The notes below the pieces were generated by a model that worked only from the letters and a program-made list of their open reading frames with translations, was not told the origin of the DNA and did no database searches. The position numbers were made by a program, and so were the translations under genes. Shown here one piece after another: positions 33,548 through 42,316 of a stretch of DNA of 42,579 nt. Numbering within the stretch: the stretch's first letter is position 1; each line of letters starts with the position of its first letter. Source of the stretch: Candidatus Falkowbacteria bacterium CG10_big_fil_rev_8_21_14_0_10_37_14 (GTDB taxonomy: Bacteria; Patescibacteriota; Patescibacteriia; Patescibacteriales; Patescibacteriaceae). The DNA is taken from NCBI GenBank assembly GCA_002778705.1, contig PFAM01000012.1, positions 1 through 42,579 on the forward strand. Reading direction: 5' to 3'.

Positions 33548-34321
33548 ATGAAAGATTGGCAAAGTTACATTAATTTTCCAATAATAAAGGAAAATTTTAA
33601 TAGACAAAGTAATTGTGGATTGCTAGTTGTAACCATAGCTTTTAATAATCTTAAAACCATTGATTTACAAAATAAATTTTTGAAAAAATATTTAAGTGAT
33701 GATTATGTATATTTAATTGTTGATAATTCAAATAATTCTAGTGTGTCGTCTCGAATTAGGAGTTATTGTAGAGATAATAATATATCTTATCTCAGGCCCT
33801 TTTTTAGATTATATAGAAATGCTAGTAAATCACACGGATCTGCTTTAAATTTTATTTATCGTAGTTTTGTGAAAAAAAGCACATTTAGTTATTTTGGTTT
33901 TATTGATCATGATTTATATCCTGTGAAAAACACAAGCGTTGTTAAATATTTAACGAAGCAGCCTGTTTATGGAGCATTGCAAGAAAGGGCTGAAAAATGG
34001 TACTTGTGGGCAGGTTTTTGTTTTTTTGTTAAAGATTATTTAGATGACAAATTAATTGATTTTTCCCCCCCCCAAGCAGATGTTTTGGATACTGGCGGAA
34101 TGAACTATTACAGCTTATATGTTGGTTTAGATAAGAGTAGTCTAATGTTTCCTAATCATAAATATTTAAAAATTTGTGAAGGGGGTAGCGTTCAAGAATC
34201 TAATGTGGAATTTGCCGATGATTGGTTGCACACATTCAACGCTTCCGGATGGTTAAATTTTACTAATACTACGGAGAGAGAAAAGGCTGTTTCTAAAATA
34301 TTAGATGATTTATTAAAATAA
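33548..34321 (+). CDS. GT-A-like glycosyltransferase with a poly-C tract
   Basis: A 257-residue protein. It has a GT2-like N-terminal fold (LLVVTIAFNNLKTIDLQ; YLIVDNSNNSS), FIDHDLYPV in the place of the DxD metal motif, and a C-terminal DDWLHTF that may hold the catalytic base. No exact family match is recognised. At residues 172-175 the codons TCC CCC CCC are part of nine consecutive C residues (34065-34073), very unusual in this AT-rich sequence. Loss or gain of one C leads to a stop within about 14-25 codons, so the gene could be switched on and off. Five bases follow the GT4 gene. Confidence 0.7.
   Translation: MKDWQSYINFPIIKENFNRQSNCGLLVVTIAFNNLKTIDLQNKFLKKYLSDDYVYLIVDNSNNSSVSSRIRSYCRDNNISYLRPFFRLYRNASKSHGSALNFIYRSFVKKSTFSYFGFIDHDLYPVKNTSVVKYLTKQPVYGALQERAEKWYLWAGFCFFVKDYLDDKLIDFSPPQADVLDTGGMNYYSLYVGLDKSSLMFPNHKYLKICEGGSVQESNVEFADDWLHTFNASGWLNFTNTTEREKAVSKILDDLLK
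34065..34073 (+). repeat. Run of nine C residues (candidate contingency tract)
   Basis: CCCCCCCCC preceded by TTTT inside the glycosyltransferase-like gene at about two thirds of its length. It is by far the longest G or C homopolymer in the window. Confidence 0.95.
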
Positions 34322-34325
34322 TTTT

Positions 34326-34958
34326 ATGCAAAATAATTATAAAGAGATTACTAGCGATAAAATAGTCAGCGATCAATTAATGAAAGGTGCTTATATAAGA
34401 CATGATTTCCCTGGTTTTAAAGATGATTTTGCTGTGATCCACTGTCTTGTAAAAATGTTTACCCCAAAAACAATATTGGAAGTTGGAACTAGCCATGGTT
34501 ATGGGACTAGGGTGTTGTGTGTCGCTTTTGGAGTTAAGCCTTTTTTTTCCTTTTTTAGCCCTGTTTATTCTATTGACGTACCTCCGAAAACCGACCCTGA
34601 TATTATTTATCCTGATCACGAGGATGGTCACCCTAGGCTGACTGGTAAGCATTGTCGTTTCATTTATCGTTATCATCAATTGTATGGTGATTCTAGGTTT
34701 TTTGATTACTCCCCTTATTATCCCTTAGAGGCTTGGTTTATTGACGGCAAGCATGATTATGAATTTTGTACCGCTGATACTTTACAAGCCCTAAAGTCTA
34801 AGCCTAAACTGATTATATGGCATGATATGCAAATTGAAGAGGTGTGTCGAGCTGTGATAGATGGAATGAGTAAGGAGAAGGAAAATTATGTTTTGTATCG
34901 AGTTGTAGATACTAGAATCGGCTTTGCGGTACGTAAAGATGTTTTATGTTTGTTATAA
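34326..34958 (+). CDS. Class I methyltransferase-like protein (Methyltransf_24 type)
   Basis: A 210-residue protein. TILEVGTSHGYGTRVL is a glycine-containing SAM-binding loop; WFIDGKHDYEF and IIWHDMQ match the DG-x-H and HD pattern of Methyltransf_24-type proteins. The gene at 31604-32286 has the same three landmarks, so the two are paralogues or share a family. The substrate is probably a glycan sugar, from context. Its stop overlaps the start of the fucosyltransferase gene by 13 bases. Confidence 0.75.
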   Translation: MQNNYKEITSDKIVSDQLMKGAYIRHDFPGFKDDFAVIHCLVKMFTPKTILEVGTSHGYGTRVLCVAFGVKPFFSFFSPVYSIDVPPKTDPDIIYPDHEDGHPRLTGKHCRFIYRYHQLYGDSRFFDYSPYYPLEAWFIDGKHDYEFCTADTLQALKSKPKLIIWHDMQIEEVCRAVIDGMSKEKENYVLYRVVDTRIGFAVRKDVLCLL

Positions 34959-35833
34959 AACTTAAAGACGGATTAGGTAATCAAATGTTTCAATATGCTT
35001 TAGCTAAAAGCCTGTTTTTAAGTATTGATCAAGGTGTTTTTATGGACATAGCATTTTCTCAATATAAGGAGGATACGAAACGTCAATATGCTCTTGATTG
35101 CTTTTGTGTTGATGATAGAATTAAATTTATAGATGTTTTGAGAATACCTTGGATTTTTAGAGATCCTGCTAGCGATTTGCTAAAGAAAATTTTTATACAA
35201 TTACGTTTAAAGGGGCTGTTTGTTAAGGGGTGGAAATATTGTTTGGAAACTAAGTGCGATAAAGTTTTTAATAGGTTGTCATCAAATCGATTGGTGTATT
35301 TTGATGGTTATTGGCAAAGTGAAAAATATTTTAGCGGCTATCGTCAAGATATTTTGAAGGATTTCACTTTAGTTAAAACATCTAGGGATTTTGATAAAAG
35401 GGCTCATAATATCAAAGGTGATAATTCCGTTAGTATTCATATACGTCGCGGTGATTACTTAACTAATCGGTTCGCTAGTGCTGTGCATCCTTTATGTTCT
35501 TTGGATTATTATTCTCAAGCTATTGAATTAATAAAATCAAAAATTAGCAATCCTAAGTTTTTTGTATTTTCTGATGATCCTGATTGGGTAAAAAATAATT
35601 TACCACTAAACAAAGATGAGTCTGTAATTGTTTCTGGTAGTAATTTAAAAGATTGTGAGGAGTTAATATTGATGTCATACTGTGAACATCAGATTATAGC
35701 CAATAGTACTTTTAGTTGGTGGGGAGCTTGGTTAAATAAAAATGCTGAAAAAATTGTCATCGCCCCTAAGCAGTGGCTCAAGTGTGATGTTCAACCAAAA
35801 GACCTTATTCCTGATAATTGGATACAATTATGA
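34946..35833 (+). CDS. Alpha-1,2-fucosyltransferase (GT11)
   Basis: A 295-residue GT11 enzyme. The N-terminal IKLKDGLGNQMFQYALAKSL, the donor-binding HIRRGDYL (165-172), and the C-terminal NSTFSWWGAWLN are the three conserved GT11 motifs. It moves L-fucose from GDP-L-fucose to galactose-type acceptors. GDP-L-fucose would need gmd (present at 26218) and a GDP-fucose synthase (not in this window). Start ATG 34946 overlaps the previous gene; the stop shares ATGA with the next start. Confidence 0.92.
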   Translation: MFVIKLKDGLGNQMFQYALAKSLFLSIDQGVFMDIAFSQYKEDTKRQYALDCFCVDDRIKFIDVLRIPWIFRDPASDLLKKIFIQLRLKGLFVKGWKYCLETKCDKVFNRLSSNRLVYFDGYWQSEKYFSGYRQDILKDFTLVKTSRDFDKRAHNIKGDNSVSIHIRRGDYLTNRFASAVHPLCSLDYYSQAIELIKSKISNPKFFVFSDDPDWVKNNLPLNKDESVIVSGSNLKDCEELILMSYCEHQIIANSTFSWWGAWLNKNAEKIVIAPKQWLKCDVQPKDLIPDNWIQL

Positions 35834-36693
35834 AAATGCAGTCACCAAAGTTCTCTTTGTTAATGGCTAATTATAACAACGGTTTGTATTTGGATGAAGC
35901 TATTCAATCGGTCTTAAAGCAAACTTTTGTTGATTGGGAACTTTTGATTGTTGATGATCGTAGTAATGACAATTCTGTCGGTATTATCAAAAAATATTTA
36001 CAAGATTCAAGAATTAGACTGTTTCGTAATGTTAAAAATGCTGGCTACACAAACAATTTAATTAAAATGGTTGGTGAAGCTAATGCTGAAATAGTTGGTA
36101 TTATAGATAGTGATGATGTCTTAGACGAGCTTGCTGTGGAGGTGATGTGTGATGTTTATGATCGTAATAAAAATATAGGATTTGCGTGGTCTCAATTTTT
36201 AGTGTGTGATGAAAAAATGAATCATTTGCAAGTGGGTTTTTGTGCGGCCACTTCTAGTGGTAAGTCTAATCTTCATTTTCATCATATGAATCATTTTAAG
36301 ACGTTTAGAAAATCAGCTTATTTTTTAACTAGCGGTTATGATAATGAGATTATTTATGCGGAAGATATTGACCTATGGTTAAAGCTAGAGGAGGTTTCCT
36401 GTGGTTTATTTGTAGATAAATGCCTGTATTATTATAGGATGTTGCCCAACTCACAATCACACGGCAAAAAGAAGAACATATCTGGTCTTTTTGCGAAGGT
36501 AGCGAAATATAATGCGTATGCTAGGAGATTGAATGATCCCTCTGTGCTTGCTCCGAACGTGTCTTTATGTAAAATTTTATGGGAATTATCTAAAGGTTTG
36601 TATTTGTCGATTATTACCTTAAACTGTGAATATTTTATTTGGTTTTTAGGTAAAATTTATTCTATTTTTTTGCAGATGTTTCGTGATAAATAA
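35830..36693 (+). CDS. Family 2 glycosyltransferase
   Basis: A 287-residue GT-A enzyme from ATG 35830, which overlaps the fucosyltransferase stop as ATGA. GT2 motifs are FSLLMANYNNGLYLDEAI, LLIVDDRSNDNS, the metal-binding IIDSDD and EDIDLWLKL as the likely base. The C-terminal 40 residues are hydrophobic (WFLGKIYSIFLQMF) and may attach the enzyme to the membrane. It closes the most AT-rich part of the glycan block. Confidence 0.88.
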   Translation: MKMQSPKFSLLMANYNNGLYLDEAIQSVLKQTFVDWELLIVDDRSNDNSVGIIKKYLQDSRIRLFRNVKNAGYTNNLIKMVGEANAEIVGIIDSDDVLDELAVEVMCDVYDRNKNIGFAWSQFLVCDEKMNHLQVGFCAATSSGKSNLHFHHMNHFKTFRKSAYFLTSGYDNEIIYAEDIDLWLKLEEVSCGLFVDKCLYYYRMLPNSQSHGKKKNISGLFAKVAKYNAYARRLNDPSVLAPNVSLCKILWELSKGLYLSIITLNCEYFIWFLGKIYSIFLQMFRDK

Positions 36694-36698
36694 TTTGT

Positions 36699-37343
36699 AT
36701 GTTTCAAGCGACGATTTGGCCAGAATTTTTCTATAGCATCAATAACTTCACAGCTGGGATGTCTGCTTTGCCGTGGTTGGGAGCTACTTTTATCTTGTGG
36801 ATAATTGTCGCCAAGTCTTTTTGTTATGTACAAAACATCAAGTTTAAAACTATTAGTTTTTTCTGGTTGCCGTTGCTTGCTATTTGGCTGGCCGGTTTTG
36901 CTTTGGCGGATATGACGGCTTACGCTAAAGAGCTAAAAGCCAATCAACAGCTTCTGGTTTATAACTCTTTAGAACGGCAAGATTATCGTGTTTGTGAGGT
37001 GATTTTTGGCGGACCAGAAAAAGCCATGGAAGCTTGTCCGCTTGGAGTCTTATTTGAAAAAATTAAAGATAATGTAGGGCCAGAAGATAAGATTTATATT
37101 GCTTATCCGCCGGAAATCTTTAATTTTTATTTTCGTCTGCGTTTATTGCCTTATTACCAGTTAACCAATAAACCAGAAGAGGCTCAAGCAATTTTGTTTT
37201 TTATGCCTAATCAGCAACTTGATTGTTCTGGCGAAACTAAAGAAAAATTAATTTGCCGAAATAACGATGGAAAAATTTGGGGGACTTTTGATTTGGTAGC
37301 TAATTTTGGTGATGCGGCCGGGCTATTAATTAGGCAAGAATAA
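36699..37343 (+). CDS. Membrane protein of unknown function
   Basis: A 214-residue protein. Two hydrophobic segments (about residues 18-40 and 49-70) are followed by a soluble domain of about 140 residues with Cys pairs (CEVIFGGPEKAMEAC; CSGETKEKLIC) and an aromatic stretch FNFYFRLRLLPYYQL. The repeated short Cys spacing suggests disulphides outside the membrane. I know no family. It begins a different-looking gene set, less AT-rich than its left neighbours, and abuts the GT-C gene with a single base between, so it may be an accessory subunit of that enzyme. Confidence 0.65.
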   Translation: MFQATIWPEFFYSINNFTAGMSALPWLGATFILWIIVAKSFCYVQNIKFKTISFFWLPLLAIWLAGFALADMTAYAKELKANQQLLVYNSLERQDYRVCEVIFGGPEKAMEACPLGVLFEKIKDNVGPEDKIYIAYPPEIFNFYFRLRLLPYYQLTNKPEEAQAILFFMPNQQLDCSGETKEKLICRNNDGKIWGTFDLVANFGDAAGLLIRQE

Positions 37344-37344
37344 T

Positions 37345-38661
37345 ATGTTGAGTATTTTAATTTTTATTGCATTGATGCTGACGAGTGGCTATCCGCTCTT
37401 GCTCAGGCTCTGGCCTGAAAGCGACAAATTGTCGCGCTGGCCTTTAGCTTTTTTGCTCGGATCTTCTTTGATTACTTTAGAATTATTTTTCTGGATATTC
37501 CTTTTCCGCTGGCCTAGTAATTATTGGTTATTGTTATTTTTTATAACGCAAATTATTGTCTTGTGGTGGTGGTTTGATTGCTGGCATTTTAATTGGTGGG
37601 TTTCTATCCAGCAATTAAGCACATCTTTAAAATCTTGGCGCCGGGGAAATATTCTAGTTTATTTTTTAGGTCTTTTATTGTTAGCCCAAATAGTTATAGG
37701 TGCGAGCGTGGCTTGGATGAAGCCGGTGGTGCATTATGATTCTTTAACGATGTGGACATTAAAGCCGGCGTTGTTATTGGCCGACCCGGCTGGATTTTTT
37801 GATGGTTCTAGTCCTCATTTTCAGGGGCTAGCTGGTCAGCCTAATTATCCTTGGCAAATACCATTATCTGTGTGGCTACAAGCCAAAATTAATGGAGAAT
37901 TAGACCCGGCTTATTTGAATTATATTTATTATGCTTATTTTTTAAGCGCTTTAATTTTAATTTATTCAGCTTTGAAAAATCAGGGTCGATTAAAGGCGTT
38001 GATTATAACTAATCTGCTCGCTACCACTCCGTTATTTTTTTATCACAGTTGGAATGCTTATGCTGATTTACCCTTGGCGGTTTACGCCTTAGCTGGCTTA
38101 ATCGCTTGGTTGGCTTATCAAAGAGGGAAAATATCGCCTTGGCCGGCTTTAATATTTTGGGGTTTAGCTTTTTGGGTAAAAAACGAAGGGGCGTTATTTT
38201 TGGCGGTGGCTTTAATAATTTTAGCGGTTCAATTACTACAAAATGGGCAGTGGCGTAAAAAATGGCAATATGCGCTAATGGCCTTGCCTGTGTTAGTGTG
38301 GTTGATTTGGTTGAAATTAACTGGCCTAGGCTTGGCACAAACTTCCGGATCTTTAGGTTGGCACCCTGAGGTGTTAATGGCTTTTTTTAGCGCTTTTTGG
38401 AGCTTTACTTCTTGGAATATTTTATGGTATGTTGCGCCGGTATTTTTATTGCTATACTATAAAGAGATCTGGAGAAATCAAGCTTGGCGACTGGCTTGGT
38501 TATGGTGGGTTGGTGTATTATTAAGCTTTCTAGTTGTTTATCTGTTTACGCCGGCCTATTTGTATGCAGTGGAGTTTACTGCTATTCAGCGCAATATAAT
38601 AATTTTAGTGCCAGTTTTATTTTTGTTAATAGGCTTGGAGGAAGAAAAAAAAGATGAATAA
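37345..38661 (+). CDS. GT-C-type multi-pass membrane protein (putative glycosyltransferase)
   Basis: A 438-residue protein with about ten transmembrane segments and many Trp residues. The first outer loop carries HYDSLTMWTLKPALLL, an acidic motif after the first part of the membrane domain as in PMT/ArnT-like GT-C enzymes, and FWVKNEGALFLAV lies further on. Such enzymes use polyprenyl-phosphate sugars outside the membrane. No close family name can be given. It overlaps the following methyltransferase gene by eight bases. Confidence 0.65.
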   Translation: MLSILIFIALMLTSGYPLLLRLWPESDKLSRWPLAFLLGSSLITLELFFWIFLFRWPSNYWLLLFFITQIIVLWWWFDCWHFNWWVSIQQLSTSLKSWRRGNILVYFLGLLLLAQIVIGASVAWMKPVVHYDSLTMWTLKPALLLADPAGFFDGSSPHFQGLAGQPNYPWQIPLSVWLQAKINGELDPAYLNYIYYAYFLSALILIYSALKNQGRLKALIITNLLATTPLFFYHSWNAYADLPLAVYALAGLIAWLAYQRGKISPWPALIFWGLAFWVKNEGALFLAVALIILAVQLLQNGQWRKKWQYALMALPVLVWLIWLKLTGLGLAQTSGSLGWHPEVLMAFFSAFWSFTSWNILWYVAPVFLLLYYKEIWRNQAWRLAWLWWVGVLLSFLVVYLFTPAYLYAVEFTAIQRNIIILVPVLFLLIGLEEEKKDE

Positions 38662-39256
38662 AAAAAATAATCCAACTCGCGGTTATTATTTGGCGGAAAT
38701 GTTTTTAGCAAAACAACGAGCCAAAATTGCCAGCGTTGCTTTGCTAAAAACTAAAAAACATGAAAAGCTTTTAGATATTGGCTGTGGCTCTTATCCTTAT
38801 TTTTTGGAGCAGAGCTATTTTAAAAGGAGATACGGTCTTGATCCAATGGTGGATTTGTCAGCTAGGCAAGCTACTTTAAATTTGTATAAACAAAGTTTTG
38901 TTGGCAGGTCATTACCTTTTACAGATGATTATTTTGATGCTATATCGTTGCTGGCTGTGGCTGAGCATTTATATGAAGCTGATGATAGGTTGCTATTTAA
39001 AGAAGCGCACAGAGTTTTAAATAATGGTGGGGTTTTTGTGCTAACTACACCAGCGCCTTGGACTGAGGGCTTGTTAAGTTTTTTAGCTAAAATTAATATT
39101 GTCAGTAAGGAGGAGGAAGCGGAGCATAAATCTTTATTGTCAATTAAATTATTAAAAAATATGCTGGTAGATGCTGGCTTTTCTGAAAATCAAATAACAT
39201 CTGGTTATTTTGAGTTAGGAATGAATCAGTGGGTGAGCGCTATTAAAACTATATGA
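38654..39256 (+). CDS. SAM-dependent methyltransferase (Methyltransf_11 type)
   Basis: A 200-residue class I methyltransferase: [12 protein letters not shown] (motif I), GLDPMVDLS (motif II acidic residue), [20 protein letters not shown] (motif IV region) and [15 protein letters not shown] (post-II). The substrate is not evident; small-molecule or lipid-linked glycan methylation is likely from context. The start overlaps the GT-C gene and the stop overlaps the next start as ATGA, so the set is translated in a coupled manner. Confidence 0.87.
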   Translation: MNKKNNPTRGYYLAEMFLAKQRAKIASVALLKTKKHEKLLDIGCGSYPYFLEQSYFKRRYGLDPMVDLSARQATLNLYKQSFVGRSLPFTDDYFDAISLLAVAEHLYEADDRLLFKEAHRVLNNGGVFVLTTPAPWTEGLLSFLAKINIVSKEEEAEHKSLLSIKLLKNMLVDAGFSENQITSGYFELGMNQWVSAIKTI

Positions 39257-39960
39257 AACTAAGCATTGTCATCCCTGTTTATAATGAACAAAAAACTATT
39301 TTAACTGTTGTAAATAGTGTTTTAGAGGTGGGTCTACCAGAAAACTGTGAACGAGAAATAATTATTGTAGACGATTGCTCTTTGGATGGTACTAAAGAAA
39401 TATTAGCTGGTTTGATTGATGATCGTGTCAAAATATTTTATCAAGAAAAAAATGCCGGTAAGGGAGCGGCTATTACCAGGGGTTTTTCTGAAACTTCTGG
39501 GGATATTATTATTATCCAAGACGCTGACTTAGAATATGACCCGACGGACTATGGCAAAATATTGGCACCAATTATGGCTGGCAAAGCTGATGTGGTTTAT
39601 GGCTCGCGTTTTACTGGCGCGGAAGCTCGCCGAGTGCTGTTTTTTTGGCACTCTATCGGCAATATAGCCTTAACAGCTTTTTCTAATCTGTTGACCAATT
39701 TGAATTTAACTGACATGGAAACTTGTTATAAGTGTTTTACTAAAGAAGTCTTAAAAAATATTTTACCAAAACTAAGTGCCCAGAGATTTGGAATTGAACC
39801 GGAATTAACAGCTTTGTTTGCTAAGGGCAAATTTAGAATTTATGAAGTGGGTATCAGCTATAACGGCCGGACATATCAAGAGGGTAAAAAGATAAATTGG
39901 CGGGATGGGGTGGCAGCTTTATGGTACATTGTTCGATCTAATTTGTTTTTCAAAAGGTAA
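39253..39960 (+). CDS. DPM1-like family 2 glycosyltransferase
   Basis: A 235-residue GT2 enzyme of the dolichol-phosphate mannose synthase type. Visible are [44 protein letters not shown], the metal-binding [11 protein letters not shown] and VVYGSRF. It makes a polyprenyl-phosphate sugar on the inner side of the membrane. No membrane segment is present. The GT-C gene that follows three bases later is a natural user of its product. Confidence 0.9.
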   Translation: MKLSIVIPVYNEQKTILTVVNSVLEVGLPENCEREIIIVDDCSLDGTKEILAGLIDDRVKIFYQEKNAGKGAAITRGFSETSGDIIIIQDADLEYDPTDYGKILAPIMAGKADVVYGSRFTGAEARRVLFFWHSIGNIALTAFSNLLTNLNLTDMETCYKCFTKEVLKNILPKLSAQRFGIEPELTALFAKGKFRIYEVGISYNGRTYQEGKKINWRDGVAALWYIVRSNLFFKR

Positions 39961-39963
39961 ACT

Positions 39964-41433
39964 ATGAAAATACAAAATAAATTTTGGTGGGCGCTAATCG
40001 GCTTGTCTTTAGTGATGTTTGGTTTTGCTGTTTGGCGAGCGATTAATTTATCCGTGGCTCATGATGAAGCGGTGACTTATTTATTACATGTCCCCAAAAG
40101 TTATACTGGTATTTTTACCTACAAATCAACAGATTTTATTCCGGAAAACAATCATCCGCTAAGTACCGCTTTGGCTAAGTTTTTTACCAGTAGCTTTGTT
40201 GATAATATTTTGTTTTTTAGATTAGGCTCTTTACTGGGTCTGTTATTTTATCTCGGAGGTTTGTTTATTATAGCTACTGGATTAAAAGATAATTGGCAGA
40301 AATTTATTCTGTTTATTTTAATGCTGTTTAATCCCTTCGTTTTTGATTTTATGTCGGTAGCTCGGGGTTACGGACTGGGCGCCGGATTACTAGTTTTAGG
40401 TTTGTCATTATTGCTTATTAGTATTAAAAACAGCAAAACTGTTTTTTTGTTAGCCGGATTCTTATTGTTGTCTTTGGCGGTACTGGCTCATGCTTCTTTT
40501 TTGTATGCTTATTTAGCTGTGCTGGTTGCTTGGTTAAGCATTATTTTAGTTGATGTATTAAAGAATAAAAGTGATTTAAAAACTATTAGTGATAGGTTTG
40601 TAGAAAAGTTTATTGTGCCGGTGACGCCAAGTTTGTTTGTGGTTTATTTTTTAGCCATGCCGTTTATTAATGGTTTGGCTAATAATAAAAATATTTACTT
40701 TGGTGGCGCTGATAACTGGTGGTCATCGATGGTAATGAGTTTAATTAACGCGGTTTTGTTTAACGCTAATTATCCAGCTTGGCTGGCTCAGGTTTTAGGT
40801 GTTTTAATTTTGTTTATAGTGTTTTGTCCGGTGTTAGTGGTTTTAATTAAACGCGAAAAATTTAAGAATAAAGATTTGTTGTGGTTTTGGTTTTCTTGGC
40901 TAACTTTAATAATTTCAGTTGCAATTGTTATTACGAACGTTAAATTCAATCATTCGTTGTATCCAATTGAAAGAGCCGGCTTATTTTTGTTAATCGAATT
41001 TTTAGTTTATATGACTTGTTTGATCTTGAATTTTAGTTATTTATTAAAAGATAAGATTAAGAAAATATTTTTATCAGTTTTATCTATAATAATTATTAGT
41101 CATTTTGTTTATGTTTTTACACCTTTAATGACCTATGTGTGGCCTTATGATAAGCACACTAAAGAGGTTATGGAGTATATTAAACGAGATAGTGGTGGAA
41201 AAAGGATTAATATTGGCATTGATTGGTTGTTTGAACCTAGTATTAATTATTATATAGTACGTGATAAACTAAATATTGATTTTGTTGATAGAGGCGGTAT
41301 TAATGAAAGAAAATTTGATTATTATGTTTTGTTTGATAATTCAGAATATACTAAAGCAATCAAAGATTTGAATTTGTCGGTGATAAAGGAGTATACTGAT
41401 AGTAAGGTAATAATAGCTAAGCCTAATAAGTAA
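39964..41433 (+). CDS. GT-C-type membrane glycosyltransferase (PMT-like)
   Basis: A 489-residue protein with about 11 transmembrane segments. The first outer loop has AHDEAVTYLLH, the acidic pair expected as the catalytic/metal site of GT-C enzymes, followed by NNHPLSTALAKFF and the loop VARGYGLGAGLL. A C-terminal soluble stretch of about 90 residues (IDWLFEPSINYYIV) lies outside. Proteins of this kind move a sugar from a polyprenyl-phosphate carrier to lipids or proteins. Pairing with the DPM1-like enzyme upstream supports this; the acceptor is unknown, but pilD lies five bases downstream. Confidence 0.75.
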   Translation: MKIQNKFWWALIGLSLVMFGFAVWRAINLSVAHDEAVTYLLHVPKSYTGIFTYKSTDFIPENNHPLSTALAKFFTSSFVDNILFFRLGSLLGLLFYLGGLFIIATGLKDNWQKFILFILMLFNPFVFDFMSVARGYGLGAGLLVLGLSLLLISIKNSKTVFLLAGFLLLSLAVLAHASFLYAYLAVLVAWLSIILVDVLKNKSDLKTISDRFVEKFIVPVTPSLFVVYFLAMPFINGLANNKNIYFGGADNWWSSMVMSLINAVLFNANYPAWLAQVLGVLILFIVFCPVLVVLIKREKFKNKDLLWFWFSWLTLIISVAIVITNVKFNHSLYPIERAGLFLLIEFLVYMTCLILNFSYLLKDKIKKIFLSVLSIIIISHFVYVFTPLMTYVWPYDKHTKEVMEYIKRDSGGKRINIGIDWLFEPSINYYIVRDKLNIDFVDRGGINERKFDYYVLFDNSEYTKAIKDLNLSVIKEYTDSKVIIAKPNK

Positions 41434-41438
41434 AATCT

Positions 41439-42299
41439 ATGATTCTTTATTTCTTCTGTATCGTGTTTATTTTGGGGGCGGCTATCGGCAGTTTTATTAA
41501 CTGCCTAGTTTGGCGACTGTATCATGGTGAAAGCTTAATGAGTCGTTCGCATTGTCCGAACTGTCTTGAAAAAATTTCTTGGTACGACAATATTCCAGTG
41601 TTAAGCTATATTATCCTGAACGCGAAATGCCGACATTGTCGCAAGCCAATCAGCTCGCAATATTATTGGCTGGAGGTGGTTAGTGGTTTGCTGTTTGTTT
41701 TAGTCTTAGTGTTAAATCTGCAAGGCAAGCCGGCAAATTTAGAACAGATTATTTGGGCGGTTAATTTTGACTGGCACTGGTTTTTAACTTTAATTCGAGA
41801 TTGGGTTTTGGTGTCCACTTTGATGGCTATATTTTTAGGTGATTTGAAATGGTTTGTGGTGTTTGATGTGGTGTGTTTAACCGGCGCCGGAGCCATGATT
41901 ATTTTAAACTTAGCTCTCGGTATGCCGTGGTGGTCGATAGCCTTAGGGGCCCTGGTTGGCGCTGGCATCTTCATTATACAGTCGCTAGCTTCTAAAGGGG
42001 CTTGGGTGGGTGGTGGTGATATCTACATTGGCTTTTTAATGGGGGTGGCTGTCGGCTGGCCTAACATCTTAGTAGCTTTATTTGGTGGATATATTTTGGG
42101 CGCTATTTGGGGCTTAATTTTGGTGGCAAGAGGTAAGAAAAAATTGGACTGGAAAAGAATTTTTAAAAAAGGTGATCCAAGTGATGTGGAGATTGCCGAA
42201 GCGGGCTTGCCATTTGGCACCGTCTTAGCTCTCGGAACTTTTATTGCATTATATTGGGGACAAAACATAATAAGTTGGTACTTGGGTAGAATTTTATAG
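41439..42299 (+). CDS. pilD: Type IV prepilin peptidase
   Basis: A 286-residue aspartic membrane protease with about seven transmembrane segments. The N-terminal [15 protein letters not shown] is followed by two CxxC pairs (Cys39/Cys42 in CPNC, Cys64/Cys67 in CRHC), the zinc-binding domain of bifunctional PilD. Catalytic aspartates are Asp194 in the conserved GGGDIYIG and, in the other loop, Asp135 (LGDLKW) or Asp143. It cleaves the leader of prepilins after Gly and methylates the new N-terminus. It is far (19 kb) from the pilins and adjoins GT-C genes. Confidence 0.93.
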   Translation: MILYFFCIVFILGAAIGSFINCLVWRLYHGESLMSRSHCPNCLEKISWYDNIPVLSYIILNAKCRHCRKPISSQYYWLEVVSGLLFVLVLVLNLQGKPANLEQIIWAVNFDWHWFLTLIRDWVLVSTLMAIFLGDLKWFVVFDVVCLTGAGAMIILNLALGMPWWSIALGALVGAGIFIIQSLASKGAWVGGGDIYIGFLMGVAVGWPNILVALFGGYILGAIWGLILVARGKKKLDWKRIFKKGDPSDVEIAEAGLPFGTVLALGTFIALYWGQNIISWYLGRIL

Positions 42300-42316
42300 A
42301 TTTTAATATAACAACT

